From the NCBI RefSeq assembly GCF_014204985.1, contig NZ_JACHMP010000001.1:3224001-3288000 (forward strand): DNA of 64,000 nt. Direction: 5' to 3'. The position numbers and the translations under genes were made by a program. The notes beneath the pieces were generated by a model, which had not been told where the DNA came from, did no database searches, and was given only the letters and a program-made list of their open reading frames with translations. The stretch comes from Streptosporangium becharense (GTDB lineage: Bacteria > Actinomycetota > Actinomycetes > Streptosporangiales > Streptosporangiaceae). Position 1 is the first letter of the stretch. Each line of letters starts with the position of its first letter. Positions 23,094 to 31,201 of the stretch are shown here, piece by piece.

Positions 23094-23711
23094 TTAGCTT
23101 TCCTTGACCGCGATCGACTCGATCGTGTTGGCCACGTGCTCGAAGGCGTCGGCGGCCATCTCGAGCTGGTCGATGACCTCCTTCATCTTCAGGACGGTCA
23201 ACGCGTCGTACTCACCGCCGAAGAGCTTCGCCAGGAGACGGCGGTAGACCTGGTCGGCCTGGTTCTCCAGCCGGTTGATCTCGATCCAGTACTCGTTCAG
23301 GTTCTTCATGGAGCGCAGCCGGGGCATGGCCTCGGCGGTGAGCTCGGCGGCACGTTCCAGGACCTCGACCTGCCGCACGACCTCCTTGGGAAGGTGGTCG
23401 ATCTGGTAAAGGACGATGAGGTCGGCGGCGGCCTCCATGTAGTCCATCACGTCGTCGAGATTCGAGGCGAGACGGTAGATGTCCTCGCGATCGAAGGGCG
23501 TGATGAAGCTTTCGTTGAGCCTGTTCATGATCGCGTGAGTACGCTCGTCACCGGCGTGCTCGCACGCCCGCATCTTCTCGGCCAGGGCTTCCCTGTCCGA
23601 TCCGTCACTGATGATCTCGACCAGCAGACGGGACGCTGTGACGAGGTTGTTCGCCGAGTCGGCGAACAAGTCGTAGTAGCTGTCCTCACTAGGCGTGAGA
23701 CGCAGGCGCAC
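23094..23711 (-). CDS. DUF47/PhoU-like regulatory partner of Pit
   Basis: The 205-residue all-helical protein matches the DUF47 (PhoU-related) family: RLRLTPSEDSYYDLFADSANN, then EHAGDERTHAIMNRLNESFITPFDREDIYRLASNLDDVMDYME in pieces, with conserved acidic helices that bind metal clusters. It is encoded directly before pit, as in many bacteria, and likely gates transport. GTG 23711 was chosen because the family starts here and TGGAGA lies 6 nt upstream; the longer upstream frame has no homology. Confidence 0.9.
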   Translation of the reverse strand: MRLRLTPSEDSYYDLFADSANNLVTASRLLVEIISDGSDREALAEKMRACEHAGDERTHAIMNRLNESFITPFDREDIYRLASNLDDVMDYMEAAADLIVLYQIDHLPKEVVRQVEVLERAAELTAEAMPRLRSMKNLNEYWIEINRLENQADQVYRRLLAKLFGGEYDALTVLKMKEVIDQLEMAADAFEHVANTIESIAVKES

Positions 23712-24347
23712 GTCGTTCTCCAGATGTGCGGGGATGGTCCGCAGAGAAGGGTACGGGTTACCAGCGGAAATGCGAACTTCACCCGCTAGACACACGCCCT
23801 TCCTGCTGTGGCTACCCGGAACGCGCCGGGCGACACGCAGGCCGAGGGGTCTTGAGGGCATCTTTCCGATGACCGTTTTGCTGGTTTTCGGGCACATTAT
23901 GCCTAACTCAGGTCACGCCAAGGACTCTCCGCCCCAGCGTGTCGCCCGAGGTGATCTTCACGCCTCTCCCGAAGCCCCGCTTCCGCCACTTCCAGCATGG
24001 AATCCACCGAGGCCAGCCACGACCGGCCGCCCTCATGGACAATCAGGGTGATATCCATCACGGAACCCCACTAAACCGCATTCCGGTTTGGCGTAACACT
24101 CCGACCCCACTTACTGATCGACAACCCGGCATCCCCGTGCCCCGCGGTCTTCCCGCCGCGTTGCGGACTCTCTCCCGCGGCTCCCTCACCGGCCTCGCCG
24201 CGCTGACGGCCGCCGGGTCGATGGGGTGATGGGTCGACAGGTCGGCGGAGTGGACGGGCCGGTGAGGTGATGGGGCGGCGCGGTAGTGGGTCGCCGCACC
24301 GACGAGCCGCTGCACTGACGAGCCGGCGGGGCGACGCCGCCGGGCCG
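23712..24347. other. Intergenic region between the DUF47 gene and dcd
   Basis: About 640 bp without a gene I can support. It must hold the promoter of the DUF47-pit operon. A small hairpin AAACCG-CATTC-CGGTTT lies near 24073-24089. The rest, near 24150-24340, is composed of GGTCG/GGCGG-rich sequence, and open frames in it look random. Confidence 0.45.
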
Positions 24348-24923
24348 TCAGATGGGCGTCCGGTGAAAGTTCAGATACGACCGGCTCGGCGTCGGCCCCC
24401 GCTGCCCCTGGTAGCGCGAACCGTACTTCTCGGATCCGTAGGGATGCTCGGCGGGCGAGCTCAACCGGAAGAGGCAGAGCTGCCCGATCTTCATCCCGGG
24501 CCACAGCTTGATCGGCAGCGTCGCGACGTTGGAGAGCTCCAGCGTGACGTGCCCGCTGAACCCCGGATCGATGAACCCGGCCGTCGAGTGCGTCAACAGG
24601 CCCAACCTGCCCAGCGAGCTCTTGCCCTCCAGCCGGGAGGCGATGTCGTCGGGAAGGGTCACGACCTCGTACGTGCTCGCCAGCACGAACTCCCCCGGAT
24701 GCAGGATGAACGGCTCGTCGTTGTCGGGCTCGACCATCCGGGTGAGGTCGGGCTGCTCCACCGACGGATCGATGTGCGGGTAGCGGTGGTTCTCGAAGAC
24801 TCTGAAATAACGGTCCAGCCGCACGTCGATGCTGGACGGTTGGATCATCACCGGGTCGAAGGGGTCGATCCTCACCCTCCCGGACTCGATCTCGGCGGCG
24901 ATGTCACGATCGGAAAGCAGCAC
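24348..24923 (-). CDS. dcd: dCTP deaminase, dUMP-forming type
   Basis: The 191-residue protein matches the mycobacterial bifunctional Dcd closely: [12 protein letters not shown] start, [10 protein letters not shown], the active-site segment [17 protein letters not shown], then [16 protein letters not shown] and the tail [11 protein letters not shown]. It converts dCTP to dUMP for thymidylate synthesis. GTG 24923 fits the family start exactly, with TAGGTT 7 nt upstream (leaderless). The trimer is cytosolic. Confidence 0.93.
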   Translation of the reverse strand: MLLSDRDIAAEIESGRVRIDPFDPVMIQPSSIDVRLDRYFRVFENHRYPHIDPSVEQPDLTRMVEPDNDEPFILHPGEFVLASTYEVVTLPDDIASRLEGKSSLGRLGLLTHSTAGFIDPGFSGHVTLELSNVATLPIKLWPGMKIGQLCLFRLSSPAEHPYGSEKYGSRYQGQRGPTPSRSYLNFHRTPI

Positions 24924-24930
24924 GTGAGGC

Positions 24931-24936
24931 AACCTA
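24931..24936 (-). promoter_or_regulatory. -10 box TAGGTT of leaderless dcd mRNA
   Basis: TAGGTT on the minus strand ends 7 nt before GTG 24923, and no ribosome binding site is present. Confidence 0.45.
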
Positions 24937-25030
24937 CCAACGCCGCACACCCGGAAAGCCGAGAATCTTGCTCCCATAGATGACCAGAGTCATCCGAGTA
25001 TCCGCTACAGTAGTGACGCGGCACGCCGCT

Positions 25031-25101
25031 GCGGGTGTAGTTCAATGGCAGAACATCAGCTTCCCAAGCTGACAGCGCGGGTTCGATTCCCGTCACCCGC
25101 T
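25031..25101 (+). tRNA. tRNA-Gly (CCC), CCA encoded at 25102-25104
   Basis: The acceptor arm GCGGGTG (25031-25037) pairs with CACCCGC (25094-25100); the discriminator is T25101 and CCA follows. The anticodon stem TCAGC/GCTGA encloses the loop TTCCCAA, giving anticodon CCC. The T arm has GGTTCGATTCC. Length 71 nt is normal for tRNA-Gly. The 3' part, from the anticodon stem on, is repeated about 1 kb downstream. Confidence 0.95.
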
Positions 25102-25204
25102 CCACGCATGAAGGCCCAGGTCAGGGGTGGATTCTCGACCCGGGCCTTGATCGTTTCTGGCGTGGCTTCGGCACTGTGCGAGGTCGAACGCCGCTCCGGT
25201 GAGA

Positions 25205-25504
25205 TCAGCTCGCCTCCCGCAGCGGCTGGAACTGGACGCTCAGCCGCATCTCCAGAGCCTCCGCCAGCCGCTCCAGCATCGGGATGGTGGGCATCGTCCC
25301 GCCCGCTTCGAACCGCGCCACCGCCGGCTGCTTCAGTCCTGTGCGTTCGGCCAGCTCTGCCTGGGTCAGCCCGAGCTGCTCACGCCGCAGCCGCACCGCC
25401 TCGCCCAGCTCGAACCGGATCCTGGCCGCCTCGTATGCCACTCCCGCACCGGGGCGGCTCATGATCTCGGCCTTCTTGTCCGCCCAGGCTCTGCGCTCCC
25501 CCAT
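25205..25504 (-). CDS. XRE-family antitoxin, copy 1
   Basis: The 99-residue protein has a helix-turn-helix in its second half: AVRLRREQLGLTQAELAERTG followed by KQPAVARFEAGGTMPTIPML. It is the antitoxin of a HigBA-like module and should bind both the toxin and the operator. ATG 25504 was chosen because GAGGAG lies 8 nt upstream; a GTG at 25513 overlaps that site. It follows the toxin gene by a few bases. A close paralog is at 32570-32869. Confidence 0.85.
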   Translation of the reverse strand: MGERRAWADKKAEIMSRPGAGVAYEAARIRFELGEAVRLRREQLGLTQAELAERTGLKQPAVARFEAGGTMPTIPMLERLAEALEMRLSVQFQPLREAS

Positions 25505-25509
25505 GCCGC

Positions 25510-25854
25510 TCACTCCTCATCTGTGGTGTGAGCCTCAGCGATACACCGCTGCATGGCCCGCCACGCACGCTCGATCTCGGCGGACTCCCGCATCCGCTGC
25601 TTACGGAACACCGTCAGCATGATGATCCGCCTCCCCGGAGCGATCCAGTAGGTGATCCGTACCGCCTCCCGGTGCAGATGGAACCGCAACTCCCGCAGCT
25701 TGCCGCGGAGTTGACGAGTGTAGGGCTCGTCGAGCAGGACACCACGCTCGGCCAGCAGCTCGACGTAGAACGCCGCTGTCTCCTGGTCCTCCTGATCAAG
25801 CGTGTCGAACCACTTATCGACCTCCGGCTCCAGTTCCACCTCTCCCCAGTTCAT
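25510..25854 (-). CDS. HigB/RelE-superfamily (Gp49-like) toxin, copy 1
   Basis: The 114-residue protein starts MNWGEVELEPEVDKWFDTL and has the family core: RQLRGKLRELRFHLHREAVRITYW, then IIMLTVFRKQRMRES and EIERAWRAM. The basic and aromatic residues (RITYW, FRKQR) correspond to the expected mRNA-interferase site. The order toxin-antitoxin fits HigBA systems. ATG 25854 lies in a palindromic operator with TATAAC just upstream. An upstream extension of the frame has no homology. Confidence 0.82.
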   Translation of the reverse strand: MNWGEVELEPEVDKWFDTLDQEDQETAAFYVELLAERGVLLDEPYTRQLRGKLRELRFHLHREAVRITYWIAPGRRIIMLTVFRKQRMRESAEIERAWRAMQRCIAEAHTTDEE

Positions 25855-25869
25855 AACACGGACGTTATA
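25853..25869 (-). promoter_or_regulatory. Operator/promoter of toxin-antitoxin copy 1
   Basis: The inverted repeat ATAAC-N6-GTTAT (25853-25868) covers the toxin start codon and the -10 box TATAAC (25864-25869, minus strand). The same sequence occurs unchanged before copy 2 at 33218. Confidence 0.5.
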
Positions 25870-26071
25870 GCGAGAGCAAGAGCCGCGTCCCGAGAACGTG
25901 AAACCGAGCTTCTCTGGCGACCGGTCCTTCCCCATGGAAGCGTCTGCGGTCACGCGTGTGATCGTCGTGCCATTAGCGTGCCACTAACCAGGGTGACGAG
26001 GGGTCGACCATGGTTCACTCACGACCGGCCGAACGCCCGGCCCAGTCACCTCACCTGCCGTACTCGCTGCA

Positions 26072-26119
26072 CTTCCCAAGCTGACAGCGCGGGTTCGATT
26101 CCCGTCACCCGCTCCACGC
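26072..26119 (+). repeat. Exact copy of the tRNA-Gly 3' half (att-like)
   Basis: All 48 bases equal 25060-25107. There is no 5' half, so this is not a tRNA gene. The sequence before it (GGGTGACGAGGGGTCG, near 25992-26007) recurs before the third, diverged copy near 32344. Confidence 0.85.
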
Positions 26120-26332
26120 TCGAAGGCCCAGGTCATGGATCACTTTCCGACCCGGGCCTAAGTCACTTCCAGAGCTTTTCGCTCTTCTCGGGCCATTACC
26201 GGGCCATTGGCTCTCGTTCAGGCCAGTCACCGCAGCGCATGAACTCTCTTCCTGAGCCTCGTCCTCCCGGCGGCGGACCGCCTCAGGATTTAATCGAGTA
26301 CCGTGCCGATCTTCTTCATGAGAGTCTTCCTC

Positions 26333-26635
26333 ATGAGCGAGCACTGCTGTGAGTTGATGACCAGTCAAGTGATGTGGCACTGCGACGATCACGAGGATCC
26401 CTTCGAGTGTCCGGACGCTCTCGTGGGGTTCGACGTCAGGTTCCAGGAGTACGGCCTGATCATCCACGACGGCGGGGGTTCGGCCGCCCTCATCGCCTTC
26501 TGTCCTTGGTGCGGGAGCCGCCTGCCCACTTCCCAGCGTGATCGCTGGTTCGATGAGTTGGAGCAACGTGGAATCGACCCGTGGGGAGAGGAGATTCCTG
26601 CCGACTACGAGGATGGGTGTTGGCTGCGTTCATGA
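26333..26635 (+). CDS. DUF6980-like small Cys-rich protein
   Basis: The 100-residue protein starts MSEHCCELMTSQVMWHC and has ALIAFCPWCGSRLP near the middle, a Cys/His arrangement (CC, C, CPWC) that may bind zinc. This pattern fits the DUF6980 family of unknown function. ATG 26333 precedes the conserved CC motif; GTG 26303 would add ten residues and has TTTAAT 8 nt upstream. It lies just outside the repeat-bounded unit, between it and the integrase remnant. Confidence 0.6.
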   Translation: MSEHCCELMTSQVMWHCDDHEDPFECPDALVGFDVRFQEYGLIIHDGGGSAALIAFCPWCGSRLPTSQRDRWFDELEQRGIDPWGEEIPADYEDGCWLRS

Positions 26636-26671
26636 CCTGGCCAGAGGAGCAGTCGGCTCTCGATCCCCCGG

Positions 26672-27020
26672 TCATCCCGCAGGCACCACCGTTCCGGCTG
26701 ATCCGCCATCCTCATGATCTCCGAGTTTCCGATCGATCGCGTCCATGATCGACCGGTCGCCTCCCCGTACGGCGTGCCGGTAGATCATCGCGGCGCACGT
26801 CGTCGTGCCCCGTCCGGGCCATCAGGTCCTTGAGGCCCGCATCCGACTCGGCGGCGAGCATGTTGCCCGGGTGACGGAGATCATGGAAGTGGAGGCCGGG
26901 CAGGCCCATCTTCTTGACCACGTCCGCCCAGCGCGTGCGAGTGTCGGGGCCGTGGGGCGCGGGCTGCGTCCTGTGCGTCCACGCGGCCGGCTCCAGAGAC
27001 TCGGGAGTCCGTACGCTCAT
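26672..27020 (-). pseudogene. Tyrosine integrase remnant, truncated and frameshifted
   Basis: The minus strand encodes the C-terminal catalytic part of a phage-type integrase: WADVVKKMGLPGLHFHDLRH (box II HxxR) then LAAESDAGLKDLMARTGHDD. Near 26790-26800 the frame shifts; in another frame the protein continues AAMIYRHAVRGGDRSIMDAI, with the nucleophilic Tyr, and ends VVPAG at a stop at 26672. The conserved T of HDLRHTGN is P here. The N-terminal domain is absent. It is probably the dead integrase of an element that used the tRNA-Gly site. Confidence 0.75.
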
Positions 27021-27175
27021 GACCGCGCTCCTCTCCTTCGCAGCGTGTGCGGCGGAGGAGAGGAGCGTGAATATCTGATCCTGTTGGTCGGAGATCCATC
27101 CCGAGGTGCGTCCGTCGGTCGTGCTGTGCGCCTTGCGGCTCGAAGGCGGGAACGGGTGGACGGCTCGGTGAAGCC

Positions 27176-27181
27176 TAAACT
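27176..27181 (+). promoter_or_regulatory. -10 box TAAACT of the AfsR-like gene
   Basis: TAAACT ends 6 nt before ATG 27188 and no ribosome binding site is seen, suggesting a leaderless mRNA. Confidence 0.4.
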
Positions 27182-27187
27182 TGGGCC

Positions 27188-30100
27188 ATGCCGATCTACC
27201 TGAGCCTGCTCGACGGTGTGCGGTGGCGGGGGCAGCCGGTGGTCGGCGAGAGGGCTCAGGCGCTGCTCGCCGCCCTCGTGCTCACCGGCCGGACCGTGAA
27301 CGCCGAGCGACTCGCCGCGGAGGTGTGGGGGGAGGACGAGCCGGCCAATCCGGCGAAGGCGCTGCAGGTCCTGGTGTCGCGGACCAGGTCGGTCGTGGGG
27401 TCGCAGGCACTGGCCACGGAAGGGGGCGGCTACCGGCTCGAGATTCCGCCCGACCGGGTCGACGTCGGCCGGCTGCGTGGTCTGGCGGGCCGGGCGCGGG
27501 CGCTGCTCGCCGAGGATCCGGCGGCGGCGGCCGAGGCTGCGAAGGAGGCGCTCGCGCTGGGCGCCGGGGCCCTGCCCCCCGAGGGCGGTGGCCCGCTGGC
27601 CGAGGTGCGCCGGCGTGCGGAACGCGACCTGGCGTCCGCGCGGGTCGTGCTCGCCCGGGCCCGGAGCCGGAGCGGCGACCACGACCCCGCCCTGCCCGGA
27701 CTCCAGGAGGCCGCACACGTCCACCCCGAGGACGAAGGGCTGCTCGCCGACCTCCTGCGCAGCGAGGCGGCGGTGCGCGGGACGGGCGCCGCGCTGGATC
27801 GCTTCGAACGCTACCGAGCGGACCTGCGTGAGCGGATCGGCACCGACGTCGGCCCGGAGCTGCGGCGGGTCCACCGGGAGCTGCTGGCGCTCGACAGTCC
27901 CGTGCGTGCCGGCGTGCGGTTCGACACGACCCCGCTGCTCGGCCGCGACGACGACCTCCGGCGGGTGCGGGCGCTGCTCGCCGCGTCCCGGGTGGTCTCG
28001 ATCCTCGGCCCGGGCGGACTCGGCAAGACCCGGCTCGCCCATGCCGTCGCCCGCGAGGCCCCGCAGCCGGTGGTGCACTTCGTCGAACTGGTCGGCGTGA
28101 CCGCGTCCGAGGACCTGGTCGGTGAGGTCGGGTCGGCGCTCGGCGTCCGCGACTCGGTGACCGGGCGCCAAGCGCTCACCCCGCGGCAGCGCGCCGACGT
28201 CCGCGCCAGGATCGCCCAGCAGCTCGACCTGGCCCCGACGCTGCTGGTGCTCGACAACTGCGAGCACCTGGTGGAAGCGGTCGCCGACCTGGTCGCCTAT
28301 CTGGCCGCGACCACGCGGGAACTGCGCGTCCTCACCACGACCCGCTCGCCGCTGGCGATCGCCGCCGAACGCGTCTACCCGCTGCCGCAGCTGGGAACCG
28401 GCGACGCCGTCGAGTTGTTCCGCGACCGCGCGACGGCGGCCCGGCCCGGTGTGCGCCTCGACGAGGAGGACGTGCGCGCCGTCGTGGCCCGCCTGGACGG
28501 CCTTCCGCTCGCGATCGAACTGGCCGCCGCGAAGGTGCGGGTGATGTCACCGGTCGAGATCGCCCGCCGGCTGGAGGACAGGTTCGCGCTGCTGCGCGGC
28601 GGCGACCGGAGCGCCCCCTCACGCCACCAGACGCTGCTGGCGGTGATCGACTGGTCCTGGAACCTGCTCGGCGAGCGGGAACGCCGGGCTCTGCGCCGCC
28701 TGTCGGCCTTCCCGGACGGCTTCACCCTCGACGCGGCGGAAGAGGTGCTCGGCGGTGACGCTCTCGGCGACGTCGGAGAGCTCGTGGAGCAGTCCCTGCT
28801 CACCGTCGTGGAGACGACAGACGGCGTCCGATACCGCATGCTCGAGACGGTGCGCGAGTTCGGCCGGATGCAGTTGGACGCGGCCGGTGAGACCGCCGAG
28901 GCACGGGCCGCCGTGCGCGTGTGGGCTGTCGGGTACGCCGACAGGCACGGCGTCCGGCTGCACTCGCCGGAGCAGATCGACGCGGTGGACCGGTTGCGTT
29001 CGGAGGAGACGAACCTCGCCGACATCCTGCGCGAGGCCCTCGCCGACCCCGACCCGGAAGCGGTGGTGGTGCTGTTCTCCGCGCTGGGCGGCTACTGGTC
29101 GATCCGCGGAGACCATCCACGCGGCATCGTCCTCACCCCGGCCGTCGCCGCCGCTCTGACCGGCTGGACGCCGCCGCCCCGGCTCCTCGACCGGACCCGG
29201 GTGGCCCTGAGCTTGGCGCTGCTCAGCACCGTCATCGTCCCCTCCGGAGAGATCGGGCCGCTGGCGCGGCTGCTGTCCGGGCTGGGCACCGACTCGGCGA
29301 ACCCGGCCATCCGGGCGACGATGACCGTGCTGCTCACCACGGTGTCGGACTCCGAGAACGGCTACGACGAACTGATCGCCGATCCCGACCCGCTGATCCG
29401 CAGAACCGCGCTGCGCTGGCTGAGCCACGGCCGGGAGAACGCCGGCGACCCGGCCGGCGCGATCGAAGCGGCCCGAGCCGCCCTCCGGCTCACCGACGAC
29501 GACGGCGGCCCCTGGCACCGGGCGGTGCTGCACGCCCAGCTGGCCGGCCTGTACGCGCAGTCCGGCGACTCCGCGTCGGCCGCCGGGCACGCCGCCGAGG
29601 CGCTCCCGGTGCTCGAACGTCTTGGAGCGGCGGACGACGCCGCTCAGATCCGCGCCGTCCTCGCGATGGCGGCGCTCGTCGAGGGCCGCCGCGACGAGGC
29701 CGCGCGGATGATCGACGACCTGGAGACGCTCACCTCTCAGGGCACCTACGCCGAGGTCCTGGCGGTCGCCGTCGGCAGAGCCCAGCTGGCCCTCGTCGAC
29801 GGCGACGTCGCCGAAGGACTGCGGCGGCACCGCGAGGCCGCCGAGGCTCTCCGGAACCTGCGTGCCCCGGGCACGCCGGACGGTTCCACACCGTGGACTC
29901 TCGTGGGCGAGGCCGTCGCGCTCTCGGCGTTCGCGCAGTACGGCGAGGGCGACGACGGCGCGGACCTCTTCGAGCCGCTGCGGGCCAAGGTCCTGACCGT
30001 GCTCGGCCCGGACCACACGTTCATGGACTACCCGGTGGTGGGGATGATTCTCGCCGGGCTGGGCATCTGGGACCTGCTGAAGGGAGTGCCGCCCGCCGAG

Positions 30101-30298
30101 GACGCGGTCCGGCTGCTCGTGCTCGCCGACCGGTTCGCCTACAACCGGTTCGCCCCGACGATGCAGTGGCCGGTGCTGTCCGCGCACGCCGAACGGGTCG
30201 CCTCCGGCGTCATGTCCCTCATCGAGGCCGAATACGGCCGGCGGCGTGGCCCCGATCTGCTGGCCGAGGCCCGCGCCGTCCTGGAGCGGGTGGCCTGA
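27188..30298 (+). CDS. AfsR/SARP-like regulator with NB-ARC ATPase and TPR domains
   Basis: The 1036-residue protein has an N-terminal winged helix (to about 95; LTGRTVNAERLAAEVWG), a BTAD domain (about 95-240; ends RERIGTDVGPELRRVHRELL) and an NB-ARC ATPase with Walker A GPGGLGKTR (about 274-282) and TLLVLDNCEHL. A winged-helix hinge (VIDWSWNLLGERERRALRRL) and a TPR-like C-terminal half follow. Proteins of this class activate secondary-metabolite or stress genes. Targets are not known; the convergent DrrAB-like exporter is a possible one. The stop is 6 bp from the exporter permease stop. Confidence 0.85.
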   Translation: MPIYLSLLDGVRWRGQPVVGERAQALLAALVLTGRTVNAERLAAEVWGEDEPANPAKALQVLVSRTRSVVGSQALATEGGGYRLEIPPDRVDVGRLRGLAGRARALLAEDPAAAAEAAKEALALGAGALPPEGGGPLAEVRRRAERDLASARVVLARARSRSGDHDPALPGLQEAAHVHPEDEGLLADLLRSEAAVRGTGAALDRFERYRADLRERIGTDVGPELRRVHRELLALDSPVRAGVRFDTTPLLGRDDDLRRVRALLAASRVVSILGPGGLGKTRLAHAVAREAPQPVVHFVELVGVTASEDLVGEVGSALGVRDSVTGRQALTPRQRADVRARIAQQLDLAPTLLVLDNCEHLVEAVADLVAYLAATTRELRVLTTTRSPLAIAAERVYPLPQLGTGDAVELFRDRATAARPGVRLDEEDVRAVVARLDGLPLAIELAAAKVRVMSPVEIARRLEDRFALLRGGDRSAPSRHQTLLAVIDWSWNLLGERERRALRRLSAFPDGFTLDAAEEVLGGDALGDVGELVEQSLLTVVETTDGVRYRMLETVREFGRMQLDAAGETAEARAAVRVWAVGYADRHGVRLHSPEQIDAVDRLRSEETNLADILREALADPDPEAVVVLFSALGGYWSIRGDHPRGIVLTPAVAAALTGWTPPPRLLDRTRVALSLALLSTVIVPSGEIGPLARLLSGLGTDSANPAIRATMTVLLTTVSDSENGYDELIADPDPLIRRTALRWLSHGRENAGDPAGAIEAARAALRLTDDDGGPWHRAVLHAQLAGLYAQSGDSASAAGHAAEALPVLERLGAADDAAQIRAVLAMAALVEGRRDEAARMIDDLETLTSQGTYAEVLAVAVGRAQLALVDGDVAEGLRRHREAAEALRNLRAPGTPDGSTPWTLVGEAVALSAFAQYGEGDDGADLFEPLRAKVLTVLGPDHTFMDYPVVGMILAGLGIWDLLKGVPPAEDAVRLLVLADRFAYNRFAPTMQWPVLSAHAERVASGVMSLIEAEYGRRRGPDLLAEARAVLERVA

Positions 30299-30304
30299 CA
30301 CCGT

Positions 30305-31201
30305 CTACATCTTCCGGGAGTACGAGCGGACCGCCAGCGGGGCGAACACCGCGACGACGACCGCGCAGCCGATGACCGCCCAGCCGACCTCGGCCGTCAC
30401 GGTCCCGTCGTTGAACAGGTCGCGCACGGCGGAGACGACGTGCGACACCGGGTTGACCTTCACGAACGCCTCCAGCCAGCCGGGCAGCGTCTCGGCGGGG
30501 ACGAAGGCGTTGGACAGGAAGGTGAGCGGGAACATGATCATCATCGAGATGCCCTGGACGCTCTGCGCCGAACGCGCCATCGTGCCCAGCCAGGTGAAGA
30601 TCCACGCCAGCGACCAGCCCGCGAACACGGTGAGTGCGACACCGCCGATGCAGCCGAGTACGCCGCCACCAGGGCGGTAACCGATGAGCAGGCCGGTGAC
30701 GAGCGTCAGCACCGACGCGATGCCGTAGCGGATCAGGTCGGCGATCATCGGGCCTGCCAGGGGGGCGATCCTTGCGATCGGCAGGGACTTGAAGCGGTCG
30801 AAGACCCCCTTGTCCATGTCTTCACGCAGCTGCACGCCTGTCGCCATGCAGACCGTCAAGGCCGTCTGGGCGAGGATGCCGGGGATCAGCACCGGGAGGT
30901 AGTCCGCCACGCTGCCGGAGATCGCGCCGCCGAAGATGAAGGCGAACATCGCCGTGAACAGCAGGGGCTGGATGAGGACGTCGAAGAACTGCTCGGGCTT
31001 GCGGCGCATCTTCTTCAGGGCTCGCCATGCCATCGCCAGGGTCTGGACCCAGGCCTCCCTGAGCGAGCTGCGGAACGTGGTGCGGGCGACCACGGCGGAC
31101 GGATCGATGCGCCGGGGGGCGGAGTCGGGCGGGGTCGTCGGGGTCGTCGGGGTCGTCGGGGTCGTCGGGGTCGTCGGGGTCGTGGTGCTCACGGTGGTCA
31201 T
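30305..31201 (-). CDS. ABC-2 exporter permease, DrrB-like
   Basis: The 298-residue protein has six membrane helices and the ABC-2 permease ending (LTFLSNAFVPAETLPGWLEAFVKVNPVSH). It resembles DrrB, the permease of daunorubicin-type exporters. The first 25 residues are a Thr-Pro repeat (TTPTTPTTP) encoded by a 9-bp tandem repeat. It overlaps the ATPase gene by 4 bp (ATGA), so both subunits come from one mRNA. The exported compound is unknown. Confidence 0.88.
   Translation of the reverse strand: MTTVSTTTPTTPTTPTTPTTPTTPPDSAPRRIDPSAVVARTTFRSSLREAWVQTLAMAWRALKKMRRKPEQFFDVLIQPLLFTAMFAFIFGGAISGSVADYLPVLIPGILAQTALTVCMATGVQLREDMDKGVFDRFKSLPIARIAPLAGPMIADLIRYGIASVLTLVTGLLIGYRPGGGVLGCIGGVALTVFAGWSLAWIFTWLGTMARSAQSVQGISMMIMFPLTFLSNAFVPAETLPGWLEAFVKVNPVSHVVSAVRDLFNDGTVTAEVGWAVIGCAVVVAVFAPLAVRSYSRKM
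31127..31182 (-). repeat. 9-bp tandem repeat (GTCGTCGGG) in the permease N-terminus
   Basis: Six or so copies of GTCGTCGGG encode the Thr-Thr-Pro run. The number of copies is likely to vary by slippage. Confidence 0.65.

Larger units (their letters stand above)
25060..26119. mobile_element. Mini-island bounded by 48-bp att repeats in tRNA-Gly
   Basis: A 48-bp exact direct repeat (25060-25107 inside the tRNA gene and 26072-26119) bounds about 1 kb. The repeat starts in the anticodon arm and runs through the CCA end, the usual form of an attachment core of tyrosine-integrase elements. Identity goes on weakly beyond (GAAGGCCCAGGTCA in both). The bounded segment holds only a toxin-antitoxin pair, so it is either the remnant of a larger element or a non-autonomous unit. 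Confidence 0.65.

Noticed and set aside
24073..24089. Riboswitch upstream of the DUF47-pit operon
   Set aside because: Only one short hairpin is visible, about 360 bp from the gene, and no known riboswitch consensus was seen.
26072..26119. Second tRNA-Gly gene
   Set aside because: Only the 3' half is present; acceptor 5' strand and D arm are missing.
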